Shown here: positions 7,853-17,022 of the stretch, in pieces
Layout of the letters: the number at the start of each line of letters is the position of its first letter
Position numbering within the stretch: position 1 is the first letter of the stretch
Assembly: GCF_000980885.2 (NCBI RefSeq)
Contig: NZ_LBDA02000015.1
Coordinates: 1 to 64,000, forward strand
DNA length: 64,000 bases
DNA from: Streptomyces malaysiense
GTDB taxonomy: Bacteria > Actinomycetota > Actinomycetes > Streptomycetales > Streptomycetaceae
Direction of reading: 5' to 3'
Translations under genes and position numbers: made by a program
Notes under the pieces: generated by a model
Databases searched by the model: none
Seen by the model: only the letters and a program-made list of their open reading frames with translations
Told to the model about the DNA's origin: nothing

Positions 7853-8233
7853 GTGCCGGCTGGAACGCTGTACCGCGGCCGGGAAGGAATGTGGTCCTGG
7901 GTGGCTCACCGAGTCACCGGCGTCCTCATCTTCTTCTTCCTGTTCGTTCACGTGCTGGACACCGCTCTCGTGCGTGTCTCCCCCGAGGCCTACGACAAGG
8001 TCGTGGCCACGTACAAGACGCCGATCGTCGCGCTGCTGGAGTACGGCCTCGTCGCCGCAATCCTCTTCCACGCGCTCAACGGTCTGCGCGTCATCGCCGT
8101 CGACTTCTGGTCGAAGGGCCCGCGCTACCAGAAGCAGATGTTCTGGACCGTGATGGGTGTCTGGGTCGTGCTCATGCTCGGCGCGATCTACCCCGTGCTC
8201 GGCCACGCCGCTCGTGTTCTGTTCGGGAGCTGA
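7853..8233 (+). CDS. sdhC: Succinate dehydrogenase cytochrome b556 subunit
   Basis: This membrane anchor of complex II (126 aa) has three transmembrane helices. AHRVTGVLIFFFLFVHVLDT carries the conserved helix-I sequence and its His, and a later segment has FHALNGLRVIAVDFW. Together with SdhD it binds haem and quinone and docks SdhAB to the inner face of the membrane. The start GTG 7853 follows GGAGGG with good spacing. It is the first gene of a four-gene operon; sdhD starts 5 nt after its stop. Confidence 0.95.
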   Translation: MPAGTLYRGREGMWSWVAHRVTGVLIFFFLFVHVLDTALVRVSPEAYDKVVATYKTPIVALLEYGLVAAILFHALNGLRVIAVDFWSKGPRYQKQMFWTVMGVWVVLMLGAIYPVLGHAARVLFGS

Positions 8234-8238
8234 CGCCG

Positions 8239-8721
8239 ATGTCTACCACTGAGACCACCGCCTCCGGGGTCGGCCCCGTCGAGGGTGCCGCCGTCTACAA
8301 CGTGGACAACCCGGCCCCGCTGATCGAGGCCCCGCGCAAGCGGACCAAGAAGACCCCGAAGTCCACCCGCGGCAACTTCGAGCTGGCGGCGTGGCTGTTC
8401 ATGCGCCTGTCCGGCATCGTGCTGGTCGTCCTCGTCATCGGCCACCTGGTCATCCAGCTGGTCCTGGACGGCGGCGTGTCCAAGGTCGGCTTCGCCTTCG
8501 TCGCCGGCCGCTGGGCCTCCCCCTGGTGGCAGATCTGGGACCTGGCGATGCTGTGGCTCGCGATGCTGCACGGCGCCAACGGCCTGCGCACGGTCATCAA
8601 CGACTACGCCGAGCGGGCCGCGTCCCGCATGTGGCTGAAGGCCCTGCTGTACACCGCCACGGTGTGGACCATCCTGCTGGGCACGCTGGTGATCTTCACC
8701 TTCGACCCGAACATCCGCTAG
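8239..8721 (+). CDS. sdhD: Succinate dehydrogenase hydrophobic membrane anchor subunit
   Basis: This 160-aa protein has a 50-residue polar N-terminus and three membrane helices (LSGIVLVVLVIGHLVIQLVL, WDLAMLWLAMLHGANGLRTV, then LLYTATVWTILLGTLVIFTF). The LHGANGLR motif is the anchor-subunit signature near the haem/quinone site. It is the second gene of sdhCDAB, starting 5 nt after sdhC and followed after 19 nt by sdhA. Confidence 0.95.
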   Translation: MSTTETTASGVGPVEGAAVYNVDNPAPLIEAPRKRTKKTPKSTRGNFELAAWLFMRLSGIVLVVLVIGHLVIQLVLDGGVSKVGFAFVAGRWASPWWQIWDLAMLWLAMLHGANGLRTVINDYAERAASRMWLKALLYTATVWTILLGTLVIFTFDPNIR

Positions 8722-8740
8722 GCACGGGGCTGCGAGAATC

Positions 8741-10495
8741 ATGAAGATCCACAAGTACGACACCGTCATCGTCGGCGCCGGTGGCGCGGGCATGCGTGCC
8801 GCCATCGAGGCGACGAAGCGCAGCCGCACCGCGGTCCTGACCAAGCTCTACCCCACCCGCTCCCACACGGGCGCCGCGCAGGGCGGTATGGCCGCCGCGC
8901 TCGCCAACGTGGAGGAGGACAACTGGGAGTGGCACACCTTCGACACGATCAAGGGCGGCGACTACCTGGTCGACCAGGACGCCGCCGAGATCCTGGCGAA
9001 GGAGGCCATCGACGCGGTCCTCGACCTGGAGAAGATGGGCCTGCCGTTCAACCGGACGCCCAAGGGTGAGATCGACCAGCGCCGCTTCGGCGGTCACTCC
9101 CGCAACCACGGCGAGGCCCCGGTCCGCCGTGCCTGCTACGCGGCCGACCGCACCGGCCACATGATCCTCCAGACGCTGTACCAGAACTGCGTCAAGGAGG
9201 GCGTGGAGTTCTTCAACGAGTTCTACGTCCTGGACCAGCTGATCACCGAGGTCGACGGCGTCAGGAAGTCCGCCGGTGTCGTGGCCTACGAACTGGCGAC
9301 CGGCGAGATCCACGTCTTCCAGGCGAAGTCGGTCATCTACGCGTCCGGCGGTACCGGCAAGTTCTTCCGGGTGACCTCCAACGCGCACACCCTGACCGGT
9401 GACGGCCAGGCCGCGTGCTACCGCCGGGGTCTGCCGCTGGAGGACATGGAGTTCTTCCAGTTCCACCCGACCGGCATCTGGCGCATGGGCATCCTGCTCA
9501 CCGAGGGCGCCCGCGGTGAGGGCGGCATCCTGCGCAACAAGGACGGCGAGCGCTTCATGGAGAAGTACGCTCCCGTCATGAAGGACCTGGCGTCCCGCGA
9601 CGTCGTGTCCCGCTCCATCTACACGGAGATCCGCGAGGGCCGCGGCTGCGGTCCCGAGGGCGACCACGTGTACCTGGACCTCACGCACCTGCCGCCGGAG
9701 CAGCTGGACGCCAAGCTCCCGGACATCACCGAGTTCGCGCGCACCTACCTCGGTATCGAGCCGTACACGGACCCGATCCCGATCCAGCCGACCGCGCACT
9801 ACGCGATGGGCGGCATCCCGACCAACGTCGAGGGTGAGGTCCTGGCGGACAACACCACCGTCGTGCCGGGTCTGTACGCGGCCGGCGAGGTCGCCTGCGT
9901 GTCGGTGCACGGCGCCAACCGCCTGGGCACCAACTCGCTGCTCGACATCAACGTCTTCGGGCGCCGCGCGGGCATCGCCGCCGCCGAGTACTCCCACACG
10001 GCCGACTTCGTCGAGCTGCCGGAGAACCCGGAGTCCTTCGTCATCGAGCAGATCGAGCGACTGCGCGACTCCACCGGCAACGAGCGGGTGGCCACGCTGC
10101 GCCGCGAGCTCCAGGAGACCATGGACGCCAACGTCATGGTGTTCCGCACGGAGCAGACGATCAAGACGGCGGTCGAGAAGATCGCCGAGCTGCGCGAGCG
10201 CTACAAGAACGTGTCCATCCAGGACAAGGGCAAGCGGTTCAACACGGACCTCCTGGAGGCCATCGAGCTGGGCAACCTGCTCGACCTGGCCGAGGTCATG
10301 GCCACGTCGGCCCTGGCCCGCAAGGAGTCCCGCGGCGGTCACTACCGCGAGGACTACCCGAACCGCGACGACGTCAACTTCATGCGCCACACCATGGCGT
10401 ACCGCGAGGTGGGCGACGACGGCACCGAGTCCATCCGTCTCGACTACAAGCCGGTCGTCCAGACCCGCTACCAGCCGATGGAGCGTAAGTACTGA
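8741..10495 (+). CDS. sdhA: Succinate dehydrogenase flavoprotein subunit
   Basis: This 584-aa catalytic subunit oxidises succinate to fumarate through covalently bound FAD. The N-terminal dinucleotide fold is VIVGAGGAGMRAAIEA. RSHTGAAQGGMAAAL holds the His that carries covalent FAD (about residue 45). FGGHSRNHGEAPVRRACYAA and HPTGIWRMGILLTEGARGEG line the active site. HGANRLGTNSLLDINVFGRR is the conserved FAD-binding block. The length is normal. Its stop overlaps the sdhB start (TGATG), indicating translational coupling. Confidence 0.97.
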   Translation: MKIHKYDTVIVGAGGAGMRAAIEATKRSRTAVLTKLYPTRSHTGAAQGGMAAALANVEEDNWEWHTFDTIKGGDYLVDQDAAEILAKEAIDAVLDLEKMGLPFNRTPKGEIDQRRFGGHSRNHGEAPVRRACYAADRTGHMILQTLYQNCVKEGVEFFNEFYVLDQLITEVDGVRKSAGVVAYELATGEIHVFQAKSVIYASGGTGKFFRVTSNAHTLTGDGQAACYRRGLPLEDMEFFQFHPTGIWRMGILLTEGARGEGGILRNKDGERFMEKYAPVMKDLASRDVVSRSIYTEIREGRGCGPEGDHVYLDLTHLPPEQLDAKLPDITEFARTYLGIEPYTDPIPIQPTAHYAMGGIPTNVEGEVLADNTTVVPGLYAAGEVACVSVHGANRLGTNSLLDINVFGRRAGIAAAEYSHTADFVELPENPESFVIEQIERLRDSTGNERVATLRRELQETMDANVMVFRTEQTIKTAVEKIAELRERYKNVSIQDKGKRFNTDLLEAIELGNLLDLAEVMATSALARKESRGGHYREDYPNRDDVNFMRHTMAYREVGDDGTESIRLDYKPVVQTRYQPMERKY

Positions 10496-11274
10496 TGGCT
10501 ACCCCTGTTCTGGACAAGGCGGACGCGGCCGGCCAGCCCGAGCCCGGCTTCGCCGACTCCCCCTACATCACGGTCACCTTCCGGATCCGCCGGTTCAACC
10601 CGGAGGTCTCGGCGGAGGCCGTCTGGGAAGACTTCCAGCTGGAGATCGACCCGAAGGAGCGCGTCCTCGACGGCCTCCACAAGATCAAGTGGGACATCGA
10701 CGGCACCCTCACGTTCCGCCGCTCCTGCGCGCACGGCATCTGCGGCTCGGACGCCATGCGGATCAACGGCAAGAACCGCCTTGCCTGCAAGACGCTGATC
10801 AAGGACATCAACCCCGAGAAGCCGATCACGGTCGAGCCCATCAAGGGCCTGACGGTCCTCAAGGACCTGGTCGTCGACATGGAGCCGTTCTTCCAGGCGT
10901 ACCGGGACGTGATGCCGTTCCTGATCGCCAAGGACACGAACGAGCCGACGCGCGAGCGTCTGCAGTCCGCCGAGGACCGCGCGCGGTTCGACGACACCAC
11001 CAAGTGCATCCTGTGCGCCGCGTGCACGTCGTCCTGCCCGGTGTTCTGGAACGACGGCCAGTACTTCGGCCCGGCCGCGATCGTCAACGCCCACCGCTTC
11101 ATCTTCGACTCGCGTGACGATGCCGGGGAGCAGCGCCTCGAGGTGCTGAACGACCGTGACGGCGTGTGGCGCTGCCGTACGACCTTCAACTGCACCGACG
11201 CGTGCCCGCGTGGCATCGAGGTCACCAAGGCGATCCAGGAAGTCAAGCGGGCGCTGATCACCCGCCGCTACTGA
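10495..11274 (+). CDS. sdhB: Succinate dehydrogenase iron-sulfur subunit
   Basis: This 259-aa electron-transfer subunit carries electrons from FAD to quinone. The [2Fe-2S] ligands are in RRSCAHGICGSDAM with a distal Cys in RLACKT. The [4Fe-4S] and [3Fe-4S] ligands are in CILCAACTSSCPVF and CTDACPRGIEV. It is the last gene of the operon and is followed 16 nt later by a perfect terminator hairpin. Confidence 0.97.
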   Translation: MATPVLDKADAAGQPEPGFADSPYITVTFRIRRFNPEVSAEAVWEDFQLEIDPKERVLDGLHKIKWDIDGTLTFRRSCAHGICGSDAMRINGKNRLACKTLIKDINPEKPITVEPIKGLTVLKDLVVDMEPFFQAYRDVMPFLIAKDTNEPTRERLQSAEDRARFDDTTKCILCAACTSSCPVFWNDGQYFGPAAIVNAHRFIFDSRDDAGEQRLEVLNDRDGVWRCRTTFNCTDACPRGIEVTKAIQEVKRALITRRY

Positions 11275-11290
11275 CGCGACGTCCGGCACG

Positions 11291-11332
11291 GCACGAGGGC
11301 CGTTCCCCCGCTCGGGGGAACGGCCCTCGTGC
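11291..11332 (+). terminator. sdhCDAB terminator
   Basis: A perfect 19-bp stem: gcacgagggccgttccccc (11291-11309) pairs with 11314-11332 across a 4-nt loop (gctc). It lies 16 nt past the sdhB stop. Confidence 0.9.
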
Positions 11333-11429
11333 GCTCCCCGGGCGGACGCCCCGATGCCGCCGGGCGGCGTGCGAGCCGACGGCCCGGTCATTCACGGGAT
11401 CCCGGGGGACCGCGCTCTAATCTGACGAC

Positions 11430-11840
11430 ATGTCAGGCGAAGAGTCGTACGAACTGCTCGGGTTCGACAACGTACTGCTCCCCGTCGGGGACCTCGCGGA
11501 GGCCGTCGGGTTCTACGAGCGGGCCGGGTTCGGGGTGGGTTTCCGGTTCGACGAGGCCGGGATCGCGCTGCTCACCGCGGGGAAGGAGACCCCCGGAATC
11601 CTGCTGCGGGTGGAGGAGGCGCTGGGCCATCGCGGTCCGCCATGGCCCTCGCCGCGCCTGTGGCTGGAGGTCCCGGACGCGCGGGTGGCGGCGCGGCGGC
11701 TCTCCGCCGCGGGCATCGAGCCGGTGGACGAGGTGTTCCAGACGGCGACCGGCTGGACGGTGGAGTTCGCGGACCCCTGGGGCAACGTGCTCGGTCTGAC
11801 GGACTACACCCGGCGCCCGGAACTGGGGCGCAGAGGCTGA
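11430..11840 (+). CDS. VOC (glyoxalase/bleomycin-resistance fold) protein
   Basis: This 136-aa single-domain protein has paired beta-alpha-beta-beta-beta modules. The N-terminal LGFDNVLLPVGDLAEAVGFY is the VOC entry strand and helix, and VEFADPWGNVLGLTDY is the C-terminal metal-site strand ending in an acidic residue region. VOC proteins include metal-dependent dioxygenases, isomerases and drug-binding proteins; substrate unknown. ATG 11430 lies 6 nt after TAATCT (11418-11423), so the message is probably leaderless. Confidence 0.85.
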   Translation: MSGEESYELLGFDNVLLPVGDLAEAVGFYERAGFGVGFRFDEAGIALLTAGKETPGILLRVEEALGHRGPPWPSPRLWLEVPDARVAARRLSAAGIEPVDEVFQTATGWTVEFADPWGNVLGLTDYTRRPELGRRG

Positions 11841-11877
11841 GCCGAGCGCCCTCAGGGCACTCGTTAGGCTTCGTGGC

Positions 11878-12636
11878 GTGCCCGTGAACAACGACGGTCC
11901 CGAGGCGGCCGGTACCCCCAGCAGCAAGTCCGAGCAGACCCGTGCGCTGATCCTGGAGACGGCCATGCGGCTGTTCCGGGAGCGGGGGTACGACAAGACC
12001 ACCATGCGGGCGATCGCCCAGGAGGCGGGCGTCTCCGTCGGCAACGCGTACTACTACTTCGAGGGCAAGGAACACCTGATCCAGGGCTTCTACGACCGGA
12101 TCGCGGCCGAGCACCGGCAGGCGGTCCGGGGAATCCTGGAGCGGGAGACGGACCTGGAGACGCGGCTCGCGGGCGTCCTCACCACCTGGCTGGACATCGC
12201 GCGGCCGTATCACGAGTTCGCGGTGCAGTTCTTCAAGAACGCGGCCGACCCGGACAGCCCGCTGAGCCCCTTCTCCCAGGAGAGCGAGCACGCGCGCGAG
12301 CAGGCGATCCAGGTGCACCGGGAGGTGCTGGCCGGCTCCAGGGCCAAGGTCCCGGCCGAGCTGAAGGACGTGCTGCCGGAGTTGATGTGGCTGTCCCAGA
12401 TGGGCCTCATCATGTACTGGATCTTCGACCGCACCGAGAACCGCGAGCGGAGCTACCGCCTGGCCCGCCGCGGCGCCCGCCTGACCAGCCGCGGGGTCAC
12501 CCTCTCCCGCTTCCGCGTCTTGCGCCCCCTGGTCCTGGAGGTCCACGAGCTGTTCACGGACTTCCTGCCGGGCATGACGAGGCTGCTGCCGACGCCGAGC
12601 CCGGCCCCGGGCACGCGCACGGAGAGCCGGGACTGA
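11878..12636 (+). CDS. TetR-family transcriptional regulator
   Basis: This 252-aa protein has an N-terminal TetR DNA-binding domain near residues 17-65: ALILETAMRLFRERGYDKTT, then IAQEAGVSVGNAYYYFEGKE. It is followed by a long helical ligand domain with a conserved middle (HREVLAGSRAKVPAELKDVL). The C-terminal portion resembles the domain seen in several streptomycete TetR proteins that control lipid or transport genes. GTG 11878 sits 7 nt after TAGGCT (11865-11870), suggesting a leaderless transcript. The target is unknown; the neighbouring convergent ABC binding protein is one candidate. Confidence 0.92.
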   Translation: MPVNNDGPEAAGTPSSKSEQTRALILETAMRLFRERGYDKTTMRAIAQEAGVSVGNAYYYFEGKEHLIQGFYDRIAAEHRQAVRGILERETDLETRLAGVLTTWLDIARPYHEFAVQFFKNAADPDSPLSPFSQESEHAREQAIQVHREVLAGSRAKVPAELKDVLPELMWLSQMGLIMYWIFDRTENRERSYRLARRGARLTSRGVTLSRFRVLRPLVLEVHELFTDFLPGMTRLLPTPSPAPGTRTESRD

Positions 12637-12642
12637 ACGACG

Positions 12643-12673
12643 CGGGGCCGCCCCCTCGCGGGGACGGCCCTCG
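12643..12673. terminator. Bidirectional terminator between tetR-type gene and ABC binding protein gene
   Basis: A GC-rich inverted repeat: gggccgccccc pairs with ggggacggccc, with one mismatch. It lies between two convergent genes and can serve both. Confidence 0.7.
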
Positions 12674-12685
12674 ATGCGTCCGGAG

Positions 12686-14245
12686 TCAGATCCAGTCCAG
12701 CCGCCACAGGCGGTACACGCCCGTGCCGTCCGTCAGGTACTGGCCGCCGCCCACGTCCTCCGTGGTGACCGTGTATTCCTTGCGCTGCCACAAGGGGATG
12801 AGGGGGACGTCCTCGGCGATGGCGCTCTGGATCTGCTGGAAGTCGGAGGCGGCGCGGCTCCGGTCGGCGAACTGCTGGCTCTTGCGGATGAGCTGGTCGA
12901 CCGTCTTGTTGCTGTAGCCGGTGGCCATGGTGGAACCGGTGCCGACCAGCGGCTGCCCGAAGGTGTCGGCGTCGGGGTAGTCGGCGACCCAGCCGACGGC
13001 CCAGGCGTCGAGCTTGCCCGCGGCCATGCGCTCCTGGAAGTCCGTCCATTCGTAGCCCTTGACGTCGACCTTGAACAGGCCGTCCGCCTCCAGCTGCTTC
13101 TTCAGCGCCGCGGCCTCCAGCTCACCGGGACCCTGGCCCTTGCCGTAGGCGAAGGTGAAGTGGACCGGCAGGCTCACCCCGGCCTCGGTGAGCAGGGCAC
13201 GCGCCTTCTGCGGGCTGTGTGTCGGGTAGGTGTCGAAGAAGGACGTGGTGTGGCCGGTGATACCGGTCGGGATCAGGGAGTACAGCGGGTCGACCGTGCC
13301 CTGGTAGACCGTGGCCGCCAGCTGCTCCCGGTTGACCAGCCAGGCGACCGCCTGCCGCACCCGCACGTCGTGCAGCGGGGAGCTCGCGCGGGTGTTGAGG
13401 TACAGGTTGCGGGTCTCCGACGAGTCGGACTCGGTCACCCGCTCCTTCGGGTCGCTCGGGTTCAGAGCGGCGAGCACGTCCGGCGGCAGCGTACGCGACG
13501 CCACGTCGACGTCCTTCGCCTTCCACGCCGCGTTCAGCTTCGCGGAGTCGGCGTAGTAGCGCAGCTCGATCGGGCGGCCGGTGGAGCCGAGGTAGCCCTT
13601 GTAGGACGGGTTCGGCGCGAGCCGGGCCTCCTGGCCCTTGGTGTACGAGGTGAGCCGGTAGGGACCGGTGCCGTCGACCGCGGAGTCCTTGCGCAGCGAG
13701 TTCGCCGGATAGGTGTCCCGGTCCACGATCGCGCCCGCGCCGGTGGCGACCTTCAGCGGGAAGGTGGCGTCCGGCTCCGACAGGTGGAAGGTGACGGTGT
13801 GCGTGTCGTCGGCGGTCACCGAGGAGAGGTCGGCGAGCAGCGAGGAGGGGCCGACGTCGGAGTTGATCCGCTTGACCCGGTCGAAGGAGAACTTCACGTC
13901 CTCGGCCGTCATCGCCCGCCCGCTGGGGAAGGTGATCCCCGCGCGCAGGGTGCACCGGTACGTCTTCGTGTCGCTGCCGACGAAGCCACAGCTCTTCGCC
14001 GCGTCCGGCACCGGCTGCACGCCGTCCGGCTCGAACGTCATCAGTGTCTGGAACACGTTGCTGAACAGGGCCCAGGACCCCGCGTCATACGCCCCGGCCG
14101 GGTCGAGCGAGGTGACCGCGTCCGTCGTTCCGACCGTGATGGTCCTGTTCTTGTTCTCCTGTGACGGCAGCAGTTTCCAGCCGCCGATGCCCACGATCGC
14201 CAGCACGAGCAACGTCACGACAATCCGCATGCGAACAGATCGCAC
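12686..14245 (-). CDS. ABC transporter substrate-binding protein, family 5 (peptide/nickel type)
   Basis: This 519-aa extracytoplasmic protein is anchored by an N-terminal hydrophobic segment (MRIVVTLLVLAIVGIGGWKL). There is no lipobox Cys, unlike most family members. Family-5 features are TITVGTTDAVTSLDPAGAYD near the start, GITFPSGRAMTAEDVKFSFD, VRVRQAVAWLVNREQL, and the C-terminal IQSAIAEDVPLIPLWQRKEY. Start GTG 14245 is chosen over 14305 because GGGGAGGGC precedes it at ideal spacing. No permease or ATPase genes accompany it, so it is an orphan receptor. Ligand probably an oligopeptide, by family only. Confidence 0.9.
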   Translation of the reverse strand: MRSVRMRIVVTLLVLAIVGIGGWKLLPSQENKNRTITVGTTDAVTSLDPAGAYDAGSWALFSNVFQTLMTFEPDGVQPVPDAAKSCGFVGSDTKTYRCTLRAGITFPSGRAMTAEDVKFSFDRVKRINSDVGPSSLLADLSSVTADDTHTVTFHLSEPDATFPLKVATGAGAIVDRDTYPANSLRKDSAVDGTGPYRLTSYTKGQEARLAPNPSYKGYLGSTGRPIELRYYADSAKLNAAWKAKDVDVASRTLPPDVLAALNPSDPKERVTESDSSETRNLYLNTRASSPLHDVRVRQAVAWLVNREQLAATVYQGTVDPLYSLIPTGITGHTTSFFDTYPTHSPQKARALLTEAGVSLPVHFTFAYGKGQGPGELEAAALKKQLEADGLFKVDVKGYEWTDFQERMAAGKLDAWAVGWVADYPDADTFGQPLVGTGSTMATGYSNKTVDQLIRKSQQFADRSRAASDFQQIQSAIAEDVPLIPLWQRKEYTVTTEDVGGGQYLTDGTGVYRLWRLDWI

Positions 14246-14457
14246 GGTGGTGCCCTCCCCAGACCCTTGTGAGGTCCTACCCCTGGTCAGCACAAATCCC
14301 GCCACTCCCCTGAGTGACGCGGCTCACCCAATCACACGTGTTTCGGCGTGTGAAGGGCTTTCTGACCAGTTGTGGAAGAACTTGCCCAAGACGTTGTCTC
14401 CGCCCGGCGCTCGCCGCGCCTTCACGGCGTCTTCACAGGCGGCCGAGGAGATTCCGG

Positions 14458-14706
14458 TCACATGCGCGACGGCTCCCGGCGCAGGGCCCGTAGACCGCGC
14501 AACCCGATGACCCCGATGGCCGTCCCCAATACGAAGGAGACGATCGCCAGCACCAGGTGCACCCAGAAGTAGGCGGTCGGACGACCGTCATGGAAGGCAA
14601 GACCGCTGCCGTCCTTGACCAGGTTCTTTACGAAAGTGACCCAGATGAACCAGCTCCACACCCCGAAGGCGAGCAGGAACCAGGAGACCGGGCGGCTGAG
14701 TTTCAT
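14458..14706 (-). CDS. SCO4848-family small membrane protein
   Basis: This 82-aa protein has two hydrophobic helices (VSWFLLAFGVWSWFIWVTFV and WVHLVLAIVSFVLGTAIGVI) separated by a short polar loop containing HDGRPTAYF, and a basic C-terminus (RGLRALRREPSRM). It matches the streptomycete SCO4848 membrane family of unknown function. It is divergent from the DD-carboxypeptidase gene, sharing an 80-bp intergenic region, a conserved pairing as I recall it. Confidence 0.85.
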   Translation of the reverse strand: MKLSRPVSWFLLAFGVWSWFIWVTFVKNLVKDGSGLAFHDGRPTAYFWVHLVLAIVSFVLGTAIGVIGLRGLRALRREPSRM

Positions 14707-14785
14707 ACCTCCAGTATCCGGGGTGCGCTTCCGTGACAGGGGCTGGGGCAGGTCCTCCCGAACCGCTGCGGGTACGTTCTCGGTC

Positions 14786-16009
14786 GTGCCCGCTCCCATG
14801 AACACCGCCCGGCGATCACTGCTGGCCGGCGCCGCGACCCTGCTGTCCCTCGCCGTCACCGCGCCCGCCGCCCTCGCCGCCCCGGCCGCCGGCCGGACCC
14901 CGGCCGCGACACCCCCGGCCCATATGTCGACGCTCGGCGGTGCCCGGCTCGGGCGGCCCGGCAACCAGGTGAACCTCGCGCCCGGGGTCCCCGTGCTGCC
15001 CAAGGACCTGACCGCGCGCTCCTGGATCGTCTCCGACGCCCAGACCGGCGAGGTGCTGGCCGCGCACGACGCGCACTGGGCACTGCCCCCGGCGTCCACG
15101 ATGAAGATGCTGTTCGCGGACACCCTGCTGCCCCGCTTCCCGCGGACGACCGAGCACAAGGTGGCCGCGAAGGACCTCGCCGGGATGGGCGAGGGCTCCA
15201 GCGTGGTCGGCGTGCGGGCGGGCCGGACCTACAGCGTGCGCGACCTGTGGCTCGGGGTGTTCCTGCGCTCGGGCAACGACGCGGTGCACGTGCTGTCCGC
15301 GATGAACGGCGGCGTCGCCCAGACCGTCCGGGACATGCAGCAGCACGCGGACGAACTCCAGGCCCTGGACACCCATGTGGTCTCCCCCGACGGCTACGAC
15401 GAGCCGCACCAGGTGTCCTCGGCCTACGACCTCACCCTGATCGCCCGCTCCGGGCTGCAGAAGAAGGACTTCCGGGACTACTGCTCCACGGTGAGCGCCG
15501 ACTTCGGGGGCGAGCGGATCCGCAACACCAACCGGCTGCTCAGCGGCGACACCGACGTACCCGTCTACCAGGGCATCGCGGGCGTGAAGAACGGCAACAC
15601 CACGCACGCGGGCGCCACCTTCACCGGGGTCGCCCAGCGCGGCAGCCGGGTGCTGCTCGTCACCGTGATGAACCCGCAGAAGCGGGAGCACAACGAGGTC
15701 TACAAGGAGACGGCGAAGCTGTTCGACTGGGGCTTCCAGGCGGCCGGCAAGGTCGAGCCGGTGGGCGAGCTGGTGCCGCCGCGGAGCGCCGCGTCGGCGA
15801 GTGCCGCGCCGGGCGGCCCGCCCACGGCGTCGGCGCCGGCCGGCCAGGCCGGTTCCAGGCCGACCCCGGCCGCCGCGACCGGCTCCCGGGGGATCGGCAC
15901 CGCGCTCGCCCTGGTGGGCGGGCTGCTGGTGCTGCTTGCGGGCGGGGTGTTCCTGGTCAACCGCCGGTGGCCGCTGCCGGACCTGATGCACCGTCGGCCA
16001 CGGCCTTGA
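14786..16009 (+). CDS. D-alanyl-D-alanine carboxypeptidase (S11-type penicillin-binding protein)
   Basis: This protein of about 407 aa trims the terminal D-Ala from peptidoglycan stem peptides. It has a signal peptide (RRSLLAGAATLLSLAVTAPA, ending AALA). The SxxK nucleophile is in PPASTMKM (about residue 109), SxN is in LRSGNDAVH, and the third motif is KNG (GVKNGNTTHAG) instead of KTG. A Pro/Ala linker and a C-terminal membrane anchor (LVGGLLVLLAGGVFLV) tether it outside. GTG 14786 lies 7 nt after TACGTT, suggesting a leaderless start; ATG 14798 is the alternative. Its 3' end overlaps the convergent yihY-type gene by 53 bp. Confidence 0.92.
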   Translation: MPAPMNTARRSLLAGAATLLSLAVTAPAALAAPAAGRTPAATPPAHMSTLGGARLGRPGNQVNLAPGVPVLPKDLTARSWIVSDAQTGEVLAAHDAHWALPPASTMKMLFADTLLPRFPRTTEHKVAAKDLAGMGEGSSVVGVRAGRTYSVRDLWLGVFLRSGNDAVHVLSAMNGGVAQTVRDMQQHADELQALDTHVVSPDGYDEPHQVSSAYDLTLIARSGLQKKDFRDYCSTVSADFGGERIRNTNRLLSGDTDVPVYQGIAGVKNGNTTHAGATFTGVAQRGSRVLLVTVMNPQKREHNEVYKETAKLFDWGFQAAGKVEPVGELVPPRSAASASAAPGGPPTASAPAGQAGSRPTPAAATGSRGIGTALALVGGLLVLLAGGVFLVNRRWPLPDLMHRRPRP

Positions 16010-16868
16010 CCTTCGCCGTCCGGCCCGGGGTGGCCGTCCAGGCGGCGCAGAACAGAACCAGTTTGGCGGTGAAGTTGATCCACAGCAGCAACGCCACCGG
16101 GACCCCGAACGCGCCGTACATGCTCTTCGCGGCGACCCCCTGGATATAGCCGCTGAGCAGCAGCTTCAGCAGTTCGAAGCCGACCGCTCCGAGCAGCGCC
16201 GCGACCACCAGGCGGCGGCGCGGCGGCTCCGCCCCCGGCAGCAGGGTCAGCACGTAGAGCAGGACGAGGAAGTCGGCGAGCACGGCGACGGCGAAGGCGA
16301 CGGCCCGCAGCAGCGCGGTGCCCCAGCCGTGCTGGGCGAGGCCCAGCTGGTCGGAGACCCGGCCGACGGCCGCCGAGGCCAGCGTGGACGCGGCGAGGGT
16401 GACGAGCAGGGCGCCGCCGAAGCCGATCAGGATGCCGGCGTCCTTGGCCTTGGCGACCAGCGGGTTCTGCTCCTTGTCCGGCAGCTCCCAGACCGTGCGC
16501 AGGCAGTCCCGCACCTGGCCGACCCAGTTGACGCCGGTGAGCAGCAGCACGGCACCCGCGATGACACCGACGGTGCCCGCGTTCTGGACCAGCGTGGTGA
16601 TGTCCAGCTGCTGGGAGACGACCCCCGGGAACTGCTCGGCGACCTTGTGCTCGACGTTCTGCTGCTGGGCGGGGCTGAGCGTGGCGGCGGTGACCGCCGC
16701 GGCCACGGTGAGCAGCGGGAACAGCGCCACGAAGCTGACGAACGTCATCGCCGCCGCCAGCCGGGTCCACTTCACCCGGTCGAGGCGCTCGTACGCCCGC
16801 CATGCGTGAGTGGCCGTCAGCCAGGTCACCAGCGGCCCGACGACGGGCAGTCTCTTCAGCCAGTCCAT
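15957..16868 (-). CDS. YihY/BrkB-family integral membrane protein
   Basis: This 303-aa protein has about six membrane helices. Family signatures are RLDRVKWTRLAAAMTFVSFV, FPLLTVAAAVTAATL, GVNWVGQVRDCLRTVWELPD and the C-terminal YGAFGVPVALLLWINFTAKL followed by VLFCAAWTAT. The family was once called RNase BN but is now treated as a membrane protein of unknown function. The start ATG 16868 heads the MDWLKRLPVVGPLV segment. The 3' end overlaps the convergent DD-carboxypeptidase gene. Confidence 0.9.
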   Translation of the reverse strand: MDWLKRLPVVGPLVTWLTATHAWRAYERLDRVKWTRLAAAMTFVSFVALFPLLTVAAAVTAATLSPAQQQNVEHKVAEQFPGVVSQQLDITTLVQNAGTVGVIAGAVLLLTGVNWVGQVRDCLRTVWELPDKEQNPLVAKAKDAGILIGFGGALLVTLAASTLASAAVGRVSDQLGLAQHGWGTALLRAVAFAVAVLADFLVLLYVLTLLPGAEPPRRRLVVAALLGAVGFELLKLLLSGYIQGVAAKSMYGAFGVPVALLLWINFTAKLVLFCAAWTATPGRTAKVKAVADGASGPAAATGG

Positions 16869-17022
16869 GATCCGTCCCTGCCCTGTGTGTGACGTCCCAT
16901 GTCCGGGTACGCGCAACGGTTCGCGCACGGAAGTCCGGCCATGACACTTTCGAGTGATCTTCGCCCCTGCGGGGTGACGTTCCTGGGCGAAGAGCGCACT
17001 TCCGGACGATACGGTCACGGGC